A DNA stretch of 64,000 nucleotides, taken from the NCBI GenBank assembly GCA_044352985.1, contig JBILCU010000008.1, positions 1 to 64,000 of the forward strand. The letters run 5' to 3'. Numbering within the stretch: the first letter of the stretch is position 1; each line of letters opens with the position of its first letter. Origin of the DNA: JADJDM01 sp044352985. Lineage in GTDB: Bacteria > Bacteroidota > Bacteroidia > B-17B0 > Aurantibacillaceae. The position numbers and the translations under genes are program-made. The notes below the pieces were generated by a model. That model had not been told where the DNA came from. It saw only the letters and a list, made by a program, of their open reading frames with translations, and searched no databases. This document shows, one piece after another, positions 54,482 through 63,311 of the stretch.

Positions 54482-55715
54482 ACAATACGGTAAGCTTGAA
54501 AAACCTATTCTGTTAATCATCTTAACAGAATTCTTTATACAGTTCATCAACATTACATTCATGAATATTCAGCCTTTATTTATGGAGGCCGCAAATTATT
54601 CTAAAAACGAAATTGCTCAATTAACTGCTACCCGTTTTGCAGGTGTTTTACTATTTGCAATCCCTATAGGTATTTGGATTAAAGGAAAAAAAGTTAAAAC
54701 ACTTTTTACACTTTCCGCTTTTTTTGTGCCCTTATTTGCATTACTTACTATTTACTTTATTGATATTCATCAAATTTTCTGGATACATGTTTCACAGTTT
54801 ATGTGGGGAGCATCTTTTACATTTATGCAAATACCAATCATTCCTTTTATATTACGAAACTGCAAACCCGAACACCATACTTCAGGAATTGCATTAAGCT
54901 ATTCAACCTATAGTTTTGCAGGAATAATAAGTGGTATTTTAGTTAGTGTACTTGATTTAATTAATCCTATTTTTTTTGATGAACGGTTGATTTTAATTTT
55001 ATTTTCAATCAGTGGGTTTATCGGGATATGGGTTATGACGAAGGTTCAATTAGCAGAAAAAACCACCGAGAAAAAACATAATGTTAAAAAACAATATGAT
55101 TGGTTTTTAATTACAAAAGCATTAATCCCAACAGTAATTATTGCCGTTGGTGCAGGTTTAACCATCCCATTTATCAGCTTATTTTTTAGCGAAGTGCATC
55201 GCTTTGATAAAGGTGATTTTTCAATAATCAGCTCTTTAGGAGCAATATTGGTTACAATTGCAGCATTATTAGTTCCAGATATCAAAAAAAATATAGGCTA
55301 TAAAATCGCTATACCAGGAACTCAAGCTCTGGCAATTGTTTCATTGGTTGCATTGGCAACAACTCAGTACTACAATCAAATTTATATTTCAGTCATAATC
55401 GCTATAATTTGTTACTTATTACGTCAACCGCTTATGAATGTTGCTGCACCCATGACAACTGAATTAGTAATGAAATATGTAGGCAAAAAAAATCAGGAAA
55501 TGGTAAGTGCTCTTATGGCTGCCATTTGGAACGGAAGCTATTTTATTAGTGGACTATTTGTAGCACTATTATTTGCTAATGGAGTTGAATTTGTAAATAT
55601 CTTTTTAATGACTGCAGCTTTATACACAATTGGAGTAATCTGGTATCATTTCTTGATTATAGATTATAACAAAAGAGAAGCATCAGGACTTATTGAAAAA
55701 GAAGATTATAATTAG
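54459..55715 (+). CDS. MFS transporter
   Basis: A 418-aa, 12-segment membrane protein of the major facilitator type. Visible segments include PILLIILTEFFIQFINITF at the N-terminus, a cytoplasmic loop WIKGKKVKT after the second segment, and ALIPTVIIAVGAGLTIPFISLFF at the start of the second half. The substrate is unknown. It overlaps the GT39 gene by 23 bp and ends 9 bp before the convergent T9SS gene; no terminator is apparent in that gap. It may export a sugar or lipid precursor, or be an independent efflux pump. Confidence 0.88.
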   Translation: MSLKQVFKQYGKLEKPILLIILTEFFIQFINITFMNIQPLFMEAANYSKNEIAQLTATRFAGVLLFAIPIGIWIKGKKVKTLFTLSAFFVPLFALLTIYFIDIHQIFWIHVSQFMWGASFTFMQIPIIPFILRNCKPEHHTSGIALSYSTYSFAGIISGILVSVLDLINPIFFDERLILILFSISGFIGIWVMTKVQLAEKTTEKKHNVKKQYDWFLITKALIPTVIIAVGAGLTIPFISLFFSEVHRFDKGDFSIISSLGAILVTIAALLVPDIKKNIGYKIAIPGTQALAIVSLVALATTQYYNQIYISVIIAIICYLLRQPLMNVAAPMTTELVMKYVGKKNQEMVSALMAAIWNGSYFISGLFVALLFANGVEFVNIFLMTAALYTIGVIWYHFLIIDYNKREASGLIEKEDYN

Positions 55716-55724
55716 AAAAACTAT

Positions 55725-56936
55725 CTATCTTCTAATTAATTTTAGAACAATAGGTTTTGATTTACCTTTCTTAATTTTTACAAGAAAACAACCAGATATT
55801 AATTCTGATGTAGGTATTTTAATTTCATTTTTTCCTTTCTGACAAAATGAAATCATATTAAAAACTTTTTCTCCTAACACATTTAACACTTCAATTTCAA
55901 GCTCATCATTTTGATACGAAATAAAGGACAAACTTGTGTTTTCATCAGCCGGATTTGGAAAAAGCGCCATATCAATTGCTGCAGAAGTTTCAACAATACC
56001 CACAGTTGAATTAGGAGGATAAATAGAAAGAGAACCTATTTGAGCTAATTGAGATAATCTTAAAACAGCAGATGAATCGCACATCGAACTTGAGCAACCA
56101 TTCGCATCTGTAATAGTTAAGCAGATAACATAATTTCCTGGCACTGAAAAAACATGAATAGGATATGCTTGATTAGACGAACTTCCGTCACTAAAAAGCC
56201 AAGTATATGTTAAAGGCATTGTTCCGGTTGAATTATTAATTCCAATCCAGGCATTACTAGATGAAGGGCTCAAAGTATCCTGCCAAATGTAAAAAGATGC
56301 CTGACAAGAAATCGTTCCCCCTCCATTAGTATTTATCATCACACAACTAGAATCAGAACAAGGATTTAAACTATCTGCAGAGCTTGCAACATAACATACT
56401 TGGTGCTGACCAGCTTGAGCGAAAGAATAAAACATGGAATCAGTATAGGGAATTTGTTGACCATCAATAATAAGGTATTCATTAACTACCGGAATATTTG
56501 AATATGCATTAATGCTTATTGTATTTGCTGAAATTACAAAACAATTTAAATTCGTTTGAAGGTTACAGGAAGTTACATTGGCAATATTAACGGAAATAGT
56601 TGAAGATGAACTACAAGATAATGTTGTATCTGTTGGATTATATGAGTAAATGTAAACACTTACATTATAATTTCCATTTACAATATATGTATGTTGTGCA
56701 TTAAACGAAGCTTGATTATAAAAAGATGAAATTGTACCATCCCCAAAATCAACATTAACATTCGCATTCCATCCATTTTGATAATTAGCAGTTAAGTCTA
56801 ATGAAATTAGGCCATTTGAAGAATATGTTGGCGGATTAATTGAAACACTGCAATTGGTTTGACTGAATATATTGTTAGTAATACCTATTAAAATGAATAT
56901 CAATAAAATATTAAAACGTTGTGTAATTTTTTTCAT
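55725..56936 (-). CDS. PKD-domain surface protein with T9SS type A sorting domain
   Basis: I chose the ATG at 56936 (MKKITQRFNILLIFILIGI) because it gives a standard signal peptide; the longer frame to 56987 adds 17 unlikely residues. The mature ~380 aa contain PKD-like modules (VDFGDGTISSFYNQASFNAQHTY written in parts: VDFGDGTIS, then AQHTYIVNGNYNV; and YTWLFSDGSSSNQAYPIHVF). The C-terminal ~75 residues form a type A sorting domain (ALFPNPADENTSLSF, ending KLIRR). It is a probable surface-anchored adhesive or carbohydrate-contacting protein, and the third T9SS cargo of the window. Confidence 0.9.
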   Translation of the reverse strand: MKKITQRFNILLIFILIGITNNIFSQTNCSVSINPPTYSSNGLISLDLTANYQNGWNANVNVDFGDGTISSFYNQASFNAQHTYIVNGNYNVSVYIYSYNPTDTTLSCSSSSTISVNIANVTSCNLQTNLNCFVISANTISINAYSNIPVVNEYLIIDGQQIPYTDSMFYSFAQAGQHQVCYVASSADSLNPCSDSSCVMINTNGGGTISCQASFYIWQDTLSPSSSNAWIGINNSTGTMPLTYTWLFSDGSSSNQAYPIHVFSVPGNYVICLTITDANGCSSSMCDSSAVLRLSQLAQIGSLSIYPPNSTVGIVETSAAIDMALFPNPADENTSLSFISYQNDELEIEVLNVLGEKVFNMISFCQKGKNEIKIPTSELISGCFLVKIKKGKSKPIVLKLIRR

Positions 56937-57006
56937 GCAATTATTTTTGGTTAAATCAAATATACAATAATTAAAACACAAATTCAATTTACATGTATTT
57001 GACTTC

Positions 57007-58416
57007 CTAGTTTTTCAATTCAAATGTTTCATGCGCTTTTGGAATTATAACATTTTTATATCCATTTTTCAACAAAGTTGCTTTCCATATTGTTTTTGTT
57101 TCTGTTTCACCATGAACTAAAAAAATACTTTTGATTAACTTTTTATTTTGAAAAGATAAAAAGGTTAGCATTTCATTTGCATCAGCGTGTGCACTTAATG
57201 AATACATCTTTTCTATTTCCGCTTTTACTTCAATTGTTAAATCAAATAATTGAATAGTTGATACTCCTGAAAGTAGTTTACCTCCAAATGAGTTTTTAGT
57301 ACAAAAGCCACTTGCTAAAATTGTATTTCTTGAATCAGGTAGCAAATGAAGTAAATGATGTTTAATCCTTCCAGCATCCATCATGCCTGAAGCAGAAATA
57401 ATTATACAAGGTTCATGTAATTCATTTAAATATTTTGATTGTTCTGTTTTTTCTAATAAAAATAAATTATAAAATGAAAACGGATCTTCATCTTCAATTA
57501 AAATACGTTTAAAATCTTCGTTATATAAATCAAAATAATTTTTAGAAACATTTGTTATTTCAATAGAAAGTGGACTATCTAAAAAAACTTTAAGTTGCTT
57601 AGGTATCAAATTCAAATTTTTTAATTGATTTAATACAAATAGTACTTCTTGAGTTCTTCCTAAACTAAAAGCGGCAATTAGCAATTTGCCTTTTTTATCA
57701 AAACAAGTTTTCTTAATGTAATTAAGCAATTCCATTTTTGCAAAATTTGTATCATCATGCAACTTATCACCATAAGTTGATTCACAAATAATATAATCAG
57801 AATTAGGAAACGATTCAGGATCTTTCATAATCAAATCATTATATCTTCCTATATCTCCGGTATAAGTTAGAACAATTTCTTTTTCATCTTCTGTTACTAT
57901 AAGTGTAATACTACAACTGCCTAGAATATGACCATTTTTAGTAAAAACAAAAGAACATAAATCATTAATTTTTTTTGATAGATTAAAATCTATTGCATTA
58001 AATAAACTAAATGTTGTTATTAAATCATCTTTATCATAAAGTAATTCTAATGGTTTTAGATTTTTTCTTTTTCGATACTGATTTTCTTTTTCCATATCAG
58101 ATTCATAGATATGAAAACTATCTGTTAAAAGTAAACGCGCAATATCAGCAGTTGCTTTAGAACAATAAATGTGACCTCTAAAACCTTGTTTTACCAATAA
58201 AATTAAATTGCCACAATGATCAATGTGAGCATGTGATAAAATAACAACATCAATACTTTTAGGATTTAATTCCAATTTTGAATTTAGATGTATCGTTTCA
58301 ACACCCATTCCTTGGTACAAACCACAATCCAACAAAATTGTAAAACCATTTTTAAGAGTCAGTACATGTTTACTTCCGGATACAGTATCTGTTGCGCCAA
58401 TAAATTTTAATTGCAT
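57007..58416 (-). CDS. Beta-CASP metallo-beta-lactamase-fold nuclease (RNA specificity domain)
   Basis: About 469 aa from the ATG at 58416 (MQLKFIGATDTVSGSKHVLT), the usual family N-terminus. Zinc-site motif HAHIDHCGN is near residues 57-65, then CESTYGDKLH, the beta-CASP block SPLSIEITNVS, and ISASGMMDAGRIKHHL. A C-terminal SAHADANEMLTFL and FLVHGETETK complete the metal site. Relatives (YSH1/CPSF73 type) are RNA endo- or exonucleases. The frame stays open 27 codons further upstream (to 58497), encoding a hydrophobic stretch, so a membrane-anchored longer form cannot be excluded. Confidence 0.9.
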   Translation of the reverse strand: MQLKFIGATDTVSGSKHVLTLKNGFTILLDCGLYQGMGVETIHLNSKLELNPKSIDVVILSHAHIDHCGNLILLVKQGFRGHIYCSKATADIARLLLTDSFHIYESDMEKENQYRKRKNLKPLELLYDKDDLITTFSLFNAIDFNLSKKINDLCSFVFTKNGHILGSCSITLIVTEDEKEIVLTYTGDIGRYNDLIMKDPESFPNSDYIICESTYGDKLHDDTNFAKMELLNYIKKTCFDKKGKLLIAAFSLGRTQEVLFVLNQLKNLNLIPKQLKVFLDSPLSIEITNVSKNYFDLYNEDFKRILIEDEDPFSFYNLFLLEKTEQSKYLNELHEPCIIISASGMMDAGRIKHHLLHLLPDSRNTILASGFCTKNSFGGKLLSGVSTIQLFDLTIEVKAEIEKMYSLSAHADANEMLTFLSFQNKKLIKSIFLVHGETETKTIWKATLLKNGYKNVIIPKAHETFELKN

Positions 58417-58497
58417 AGAAGCAATAAATAAAAAAATTACATTTAATAAAATGCTAACAAACACATTTATGCTTTTATTATTTAAAAATGATTTCAA

Positions 58498-58803
58498 TCA
58501 TAAATTGGGCTTTATTAACTAGTGGTTTTCGTATTGTTTTTACTGACTTTAATCAGCACACAAAATTTTAAACTTCTTTATTTTAATTTCAATATATATT
58601 TTTCACAAAATCAATTTTTTTGATTTTATAACACTTATAAATTCAAAGAAAATACTTAATAATAGTTTTCAATCAATTATTAATTAATTGTAAAAACAAA
58701 ACGAAAGTGAGTAATAAATATACCTACATGTGAGAATTGCTTATGTATTCTTTTTTCACAGTTCTTAATTTGCTAAAGGTAAATTTAGATTCTACTTGAT
58801 TAA
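58498..58803. other. AT-rich gap without a gene
   Basis: Between the divergent beta-CASP and XRE-regulator genes. I see no coding frame, RNA gene or terminator. A TTAATTTG -7-like element at 58765-58772 could serve the XRE gene, but no suitable -33 element is at the right distance. Confidence 0.5.
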
Positions 58804-59250
58804 ATGAATAAAGATAAACATTTAGGGACCTACATAAAGAATAGAGTAAAAGAAAAAGGCATTACTGTTTCTGAATTTGCAAGAAGAATTCACTGTACAA
58901 GAAGGAATATATATCAGATCTATAAAAAAAATTCTCTAGATACTGATCTTATAAAAAGAATATCTCTTGCATTAGAAATTGATTTGTTATCTACATTTAA
59001 TAAATCATCTTTTCTAAAATTAAAAAATGATGTGCAACCTGAAACAATAGAAAAATATTATGAAAAATCTATTAAAAGGCTTAATTCTATTGAAAACAAG
59101 CTCATCAGTGATAAAAAACTATCTAATGAAACGGTATTTATCGTTAATAATATTTTAACCCTAATGAATTCGATTCAGCTTAACATTCAACTTCAAATAA
59201 ATACATTGAATGAATTAATGAATGAACTTGAAAAAAAGTTAGAAAACTAA
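58804..59250 (+). CDS. XRE-family helix-turn-helix protein
   Basis: A 148-aa protein. The N-terminal ~60 residues are a lambda-repressor-like HTH (GTYIKNRVKEKGITVSEFARRIHCTRRNIYQIYKKNSLDTDLIKRIS). The remaining part is an Asn/Lys-rich helical region that could form a coiled coil for dimerisation. It is probably a DNA-binding regulator. The stop is 2 bp from the end of convergent ctaA. The target is unknown; the divergent beta-CASP gene and self-regulation are natural candidates. Confidence 0.8.
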   Translation: MNKDKHLGTYIKNRVKEKGITVSEFARRIHCTRRNIYQIYKKNSLDTDLIKRISLALEIDLLSTFNKSSFLKLKNDVQPETIEKYYEKSIKRLNSIENKLISDKKLSNETVFIVNNILTLMNSIQLNIQLQINTLNELMNELEKKLEN

Positions 59251-59251
59251 T

Positions 59252-60322
59252 CTATCCTTTTTGCGCTTTTCTGAAGTGAAAGATTAAAAAAATACAAACC
59301 GCAAACAGAAAAAATGCTCCTGTTTGATGAAGAACTCCCAACACAATTGGTACCTGATAAATTAAAGTAAAAATGCCCAGCAAAAACTGAATGGTAATTC
59401 CATAAATAAGAAAGGTGATACCATTGTATTGAAATTTATTTAATGAAAGCTTATTTGATTTAAACCAAACAAATAAAACCATTGCTACAACGAAAAAAGC
59501 AATTGTACGGTGCATAAATTGAATACCGGCAGCATTCTCAAAAATATTTTGGAATAACGTACTTTTTATACTTACTTGTTCAGCTATCCAGTTTTCTCCC
59601 ATTTTTGGCCAAGTATTAAAAATTTGCCCGGGACGGAATAAGGGTTTATTTTCAGCACTCATTTCCACAAAACCTGCAGTAAAAGCACCATAAATTATTT
59701 GAACAATTAAAATAACAAACAGACCAATAATCCATGGTTTAAGTTTGATGGTTTCATCCTTAGGTTTTACATCGTTTTTATGTATTAAATCTAATGCAAA
59801 CCAAAATGTAAATGCAAATACTGTAAATGCACTCATAAGATGAAGGGCCAAACGATAATGGCTCACTGCCGGAACTTTGTTTAAACCACTAGCCACCATC
59901 CATGCACCAATTACCCCTTGCAATCCACCTAATACAAATAAAAAAACAAATCGTTTTTTTAATTTAATGTCAAGTTTTTTTCGGAGAAAAAAATAAAGAA
60001 AACCAATTATAAAAACGCCAGACAAAATAGTTCTTCCTATAAATCGATGTGTCCATTCCCACCAAAAAATAGATTTGAATTGCTGAATGGTCATGTCATA
60101 ATTTACTTCTTTAAATTCTGGTGATTCTTGATATTTTGAAAAAACCTCTTGCCATTTATCTTCACCGAAAGGAGGTAGTGTTCCCATAACACCCCATTCG
60201 GTAATTGACAAACCACTATGCGTTAAGCGTGTAATACATCCTATTACAATCATTAAATAAATAATAAAACAACCGCTAAGTAGCCAAAGAATAATTGATT
60301 TATGTTGATTTTGTTTTAGCAT
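59252..60322 (-). CDS. ctaA: Heme A synthase (COX15/CtaA)
   Basis: This membrane enzyme oxidises the C8 methyl of heme O to give heme A for cytochrome aa3-type oxidases. The 356-aa length fits the COX15-like type. About eight membrane segments are seen, with heme-ligand histidines in pairs. Landmarks are GCITRLTHSGLSITEWGVMGTLPP, WWEWTHRFIGR, GGLQGVIGAWMVASGL, SHYRLALHLMSAF, FMHRTIAFFVV and LGVLHQTGAF. There is a 95-bp gap to the TauE gene upstream. Its presence indicates an aerobic lifestyle. Confidence 0.96.
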   Translation of the reverse strand: MLKQNQHKSIILWLLSGCFIIYLMIVIGCITRLTHSGLSITEWGVMGTLPPFGEDKWQEVFSKYQESPEFKEVNYDMTIQQFKSIFWWEWTHRFIGRTILSGVFIIGFLYFFLRKKLDIKLKKRFVFLFVLGGLQGVIGAWMVASGLNKVPAVSHYRLALHLMSAFTVFAFTFWFALDLIHKNDVKPKDETIKLKPWIIGLFVILIVQIIYGAFTAGFVEMSAENKPLFRPGQIFNTWPKMGENWIAEQVSIKSTLFQNIFENAAGIQFMHRTIAFFVVAMVLFVWFKSNKLSLNKFQYNGITFLIYGITIQFLLGIFTLIYQVPIVLGVLHQTGAFFLFAVCIFLIFHFRKAQKG

Positions 60323-60417
60323 AAAAAAAATGTTTTGGCAAATTTAACTGCACAATTGATTAGAGCTTAAAATTATTTATTGATTTTGGTTTATAATCGG
60401 ATTGATTAAACAAAATT

Positions 60418-61212
60418 TTATTTAATAAATATTTCGTACCCATACCTTAAAATCATAATGGAAACAATCAATAAAAAAATCAATCGTATAAATTTATTTC
60501 CTTTTCTTAAAGCCATTTTGGTTCCAAGATAATTTCCGACAATATTACAACTGGCTAATAAAATAGCTAATTCTAAAATAAATTGCCCAGCTGAAATAAA
60601 AACTATAATAGCTGAAAGGTTGGTGATGCAATTAATTACTTTTGAATAAGCCGAAGCTTCCAAAAAATCAAAGCCTAGTAGAGATACAAATCCCATTATT
60701 AAAAAGCTTCCTGTACCCGGACCAAAAAAACCATCATAAAAACCAATAAACAAACCTAGTATGCAAGCAATCAAAATTGTTTTGTTTTCAGAAAATCTCT
60801 TTTTCTCAGATAAATTCCCAAAATCCTTTTTTATAAAGGTATAAATGGCAATAAATAACAAAATAAAAAAGATAAGCGGTTTTAAAGCATTTACATCTAT
60901 CCGATTAATTAATCGAGCACCTGAAAAAGAGGCAATGGCTGAACAAATACCTACTGATATTAAAATCTTGTAATTAAACTTAATTTTTTTTGAATAATGA
61001 TACGCGGCAATACTAGTACCTGAAAAAGAAGCTATTTTATTGGATCCAAAAAGAGTTGGCACAAGAACACTCGGGAAATTAATAAGTAAAGTTGGAATGG
61101 TAATCAATCCTCCCCCCCCCACAACAGCATCTAAAAAACCTGCTATTAGTGTAAAAACACAAACCAGTATTAGATTAATTGGTTCTATAATTGTAAAAAA
61201 ATCACTACTCAA
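60418..61212 (-). CDS. TauE/SafE-family anion permease, full size
   Basis: A 264-aa membrane protein with ~8 hydrophobic segments in two repeats. Each repeat carries its glycine motif: GFLDAVVGGGGLITIPTLL in the first and GFYDGFFGPGTGSFLIMGF in the second. The family exports sulfite or organosulfonates. The first glycine motif is encoded by a run of nine G (61112-61120), near codons 31-34, which is unusual in this AT-rich sequence and could slip. It is downstream of rpsP, separated by a terminator. Confidence 0.92.
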   Translation of the reverse strand: MSSDFFTIIEPINLILVCVFTLIAGFLDAVVGGGGLITIPTLLINFPSVLVPTLFGSNKIASFSGTSIAAYHYSKKIKFNYKILISVGICSAIASFSGARLINRIDVNALKPLIFFILLFIAIYTFIKKDFGNLSEKKRFSENKTILIACILGLFIGFYDGFFGPGTGSFLIMGFVSLLGFDFLEASAYSKVINCITNLSAIIVFISAGQFILELAILLASCNIVGNYLGTKMALRKGNKFIRLIFLLIVSIMILRYGYEIFIK

Positions 61213-61233
61213 GTGCTATAGTATTTTTATAAA

Positions 61234-61266
61234 CAAAAAACGCCCTGAAAATCAGGGCGTTTTTTG
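61234..61266 (-). terminator. Bidirectional rho-independent terminator after rpsP
   Basis: ACGCCCTGA (61240-61248) pairs with TCAGGGCGT (61252-61260), flanked by A- and T-runs on both strands. It lies 19 bp past the rpsP stop on the minus strand. Confidence 0.92.
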
Positions 61267-61284
61267 TTTGTGTTTTAAATTCAA

Positions 61285-61797
61285 TTATGCATTTTCTTCT
61301 GTTGAAGCTGCTTCTCCTGCTTCAGCAGATGCTTCAGTTGAAGTAATTTTAGCAGCAATTTTTGCAGCTTTTGCTTCTTTAACAGCTGTTTCAGCTTTTA
61401 ATTTCGCTGATTTTGCATCACTTCCTTCTTTACTTAAACGATCTTTTTTAGCGGTTACTTTACCTTCTTTTTGAGATAACCATTTTTCAAATTTAGCTTC
61501 AACTTGTTCAGCTGTATGCGCTCCTTTTGAAACTCCACCTAAAAGATGTTTTTTCATTAAAACTCCTTTGTAAGATAAAATTGCTTTACAAGTGTCAGTT
61601 GGCTGTGCGCCTTTCAACATCCAATGCAATGATCTTTCGAAGTTAATGTTAATTGTAGCCGGGTTGGTATTAGGATTGTAAGTTCCTAATTTTTCAATAA
61701 ATGCTCCATCACGAGGTGCACGACCATCCGCAACTACTACGTGGAAAAAAGCTGAATCTTTTTTACCATGTCTTTGTAGTCTAATCTTTACTGCCAT
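61285..61797 (-). CDS. rpsP: 30S ribosomal protein S16 with long C-terminal tail
   Basis: A structural protein of the small subunit. Residues 1-~85 are the S16 fold: MAVKIRLQRHGKKDSAFFHVVVAD, then RDGAFIEKLGTYNPNTNP. The protein is 170 aa, about twice the usual 80-90. The additional part (~95-170) is a low-complexity Lys/Ala/Glu tail; such tails are common in Bacteroidota S16. The gene stands alone: no rimM or trmD follows, and a terminator closes the unit. A promoter-like site lies just upstream. Confidence 0.96.
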   Translation of the reverse strand: MAVKIRLQRHGKKDSAFFHVVVADGRAPRDGAFIEKLGTYNPNTNPATININFERSLHWMLKGAQPTDTCKAILSYKGVLMKKHLLGGVSKGAHTAEQVEAKFEKWLSQKEGKVTAKKDRLSKEGSDAKSAKLKAETAVKEAKAAKIAAKITSTEASAEAGEAASTEENA

Positions 61798-61822
61798 TTT
61801 ATTGTATTTTAAATTTGGTTCG

Positions 61823-61854
61823 CAAATATCTTAATTATTGTTTAAAAAATCAAA
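61823..61854 (-). promoter_or_regulatory. Candidate rpsP promoter
   Basis: On the minus strand TTTG (61851-61854) and GATATTTG (61823-61830) are 20 bp apart, matching the Bacteroidota TTTG / TAnnTTTG pattern with one mismatch. The leader to the ATG would be about 20 nt. Confidence 0.4.
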
Positions 61855-61904
61855 TATTATTTGAGTTTTATGTAATAGAAATTTGACAACCTACAAAAAA
61901 CAAA

Positions 61905-63164
61905 CTATTTAGATCCATTATACGGTATCGAAACATAAAAAGTAGTTCCTTCATTAACCTTACTTCTTACATTTATTTTACCATTAAGTTGTTTTATTAA
62001 GTTTTTTGAAATATACAATCCTAATCCGGTTCCATCTATCGATCCAACATTTTTTGCCCTGTAAAATCGATTAAACACTTTACTTTTTTCATTTTCAGGT
62101 ATACCTTTTCCAAAATCAACAACTTTTATTTTAATTTTTTCTTCAACTATATTCGATGATATAAAAATAGTTGTAGCTGAATATTTAATTGCATTTGAAA
62201 GCAGATTATAAATAATATTTTTAAAAATCATTTTGTTAATCTGCACAATATTTTCCCCAACGTGTTTGTAACAAATTTCTTGATTATTAGCGCATAAAAC
62301 TTTTATCTCATCCATTATTTGATTTATATAATTAGGCACATTTAAATCCAATGAATTAGAATAAAAATGCTCGGTTTTAGCAGATAAAAAATTATCTACT
62401 ACATCAGTTAAATGCAAAACACAAGATTCAATTCTTTTTAAATGTTTTTTTCTGGTTATTTGATGCTCAGCTTTATCGTAAACACCTATTAAATACGTGC
62501 TCGATAATATCGTACTCAAAGGAGTTTTAAGCTCATGTGAAACATAGGATACAAATTTATTTTTAATTATATCTAACTCTTTTGATTTCTTAATTGACGT
62601 TAAAAGTTTATTATTTTTCCGAACTAATTCTTGATTAATTTTTATTAACTGATTACTTTTTAATGCCCTATCAATACAAATTTCAGCATAACGAGCATAC
62701 ATTTCTATTTTTCTTAATGTATCCGATTTAAAATTAGAAGTAGATTTCGTTATAATCGTTATTAATCCTAATGATGTTCCGCTTATATCGTAAATTGGTG
62801 TAAGTATAGCAGATTTTACATCTAAAAAATGTTCTAATGAAGTAGTTTTTATGTTTTTTAGTGTAGGTTCATGTTTTTTTATTACAATCGACTTTTTTGA
62901 TTTAAAGAGCTTTTCAAGTATACTATCTGTTTTAAACAATTGGTTAAATTGGTTTATAAATTCTTCATTTATTCCTTTTAGTCCAAAATATTTAATCGAT
63001 CTACTTTTATTATCATTATATAATTCTAAATAACCCATTTCAGAATTACATATTTCAGTAGAAGTATTTATGATTTCATCGAAAAGTATATCAAGCGAAA
63101 GCGAATTACACAATCGTTTTAAAGAATTATTTAAAACTATTAACCAATCTTTATCTCTTACCAT
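61905..63164 (-). CDS. GAF-domain sensor histidine kinase
   Basis: A 419-aa protein with no membrane segment, so it senses a cytoplasmic signal. A GAF domain (~residues 20-165) is followed by a short coiled coil, then the HisKA box FVSYVSHELKTPLSTIL (phospho-His near 214) and a HATPase_c domain. The latter has the N-box NIIYNLLSNAIKYSA, G1 VVDFGKGIPENEK and G2 GTGLGLYISKNLI. It is an orphan: no response regulator is next to it. Its gene is divergent from the acyltransferase gene at 63312. Confidence 0.94.
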   Translation of the reverse strand: MVRDKDWLIVLNNSLKRLCNSLSLDILFDEIINTSTEICNSEMGYLELYNDNKSRSIKYFGLKGINEEFINQFNQLFKTDSILEKLFKSKKSIVIKKHEPTLKNIKTTSLEHFLDVKSAILTPIYDISGTSLGLITIITKSTSNFKSDTLRKIEMYARYAEICIDRALKSNQLIKINQELVRKNNKLLTSIKKSKELDIIKNKFVSYVSHELKTPLSTILSSTYLIGVYDKAEHQITRKKHLKRIESCVLHLTDVVDNFLSAKTEHFYSNSLDLNVPNYINQIMDEIKVLCANNQEICYKHVGENIVQINKMIFKNIIYNLLSNAIKYSATTIFISSNIVEEKIKIKVVDFGKGIPENEKSKVFNRFYRAKNVGSIDGTGLGLYISKNLIKQLNGKINVRSKVNEGTTFYVSIPYNGSK

Positions 63165-63311
63165 ATTATTGTTTAATAATTTTTCATTAAAATTAATATT
63201 ATTTTAAACAAAACCAAGTCTTATTTTAAAATTATATTCAATCAAATTCTACACTATTTTGAATTTGTATTGATAAATCATTTATTTTAAACGTTATTAA
63301 ATTATGAATAT

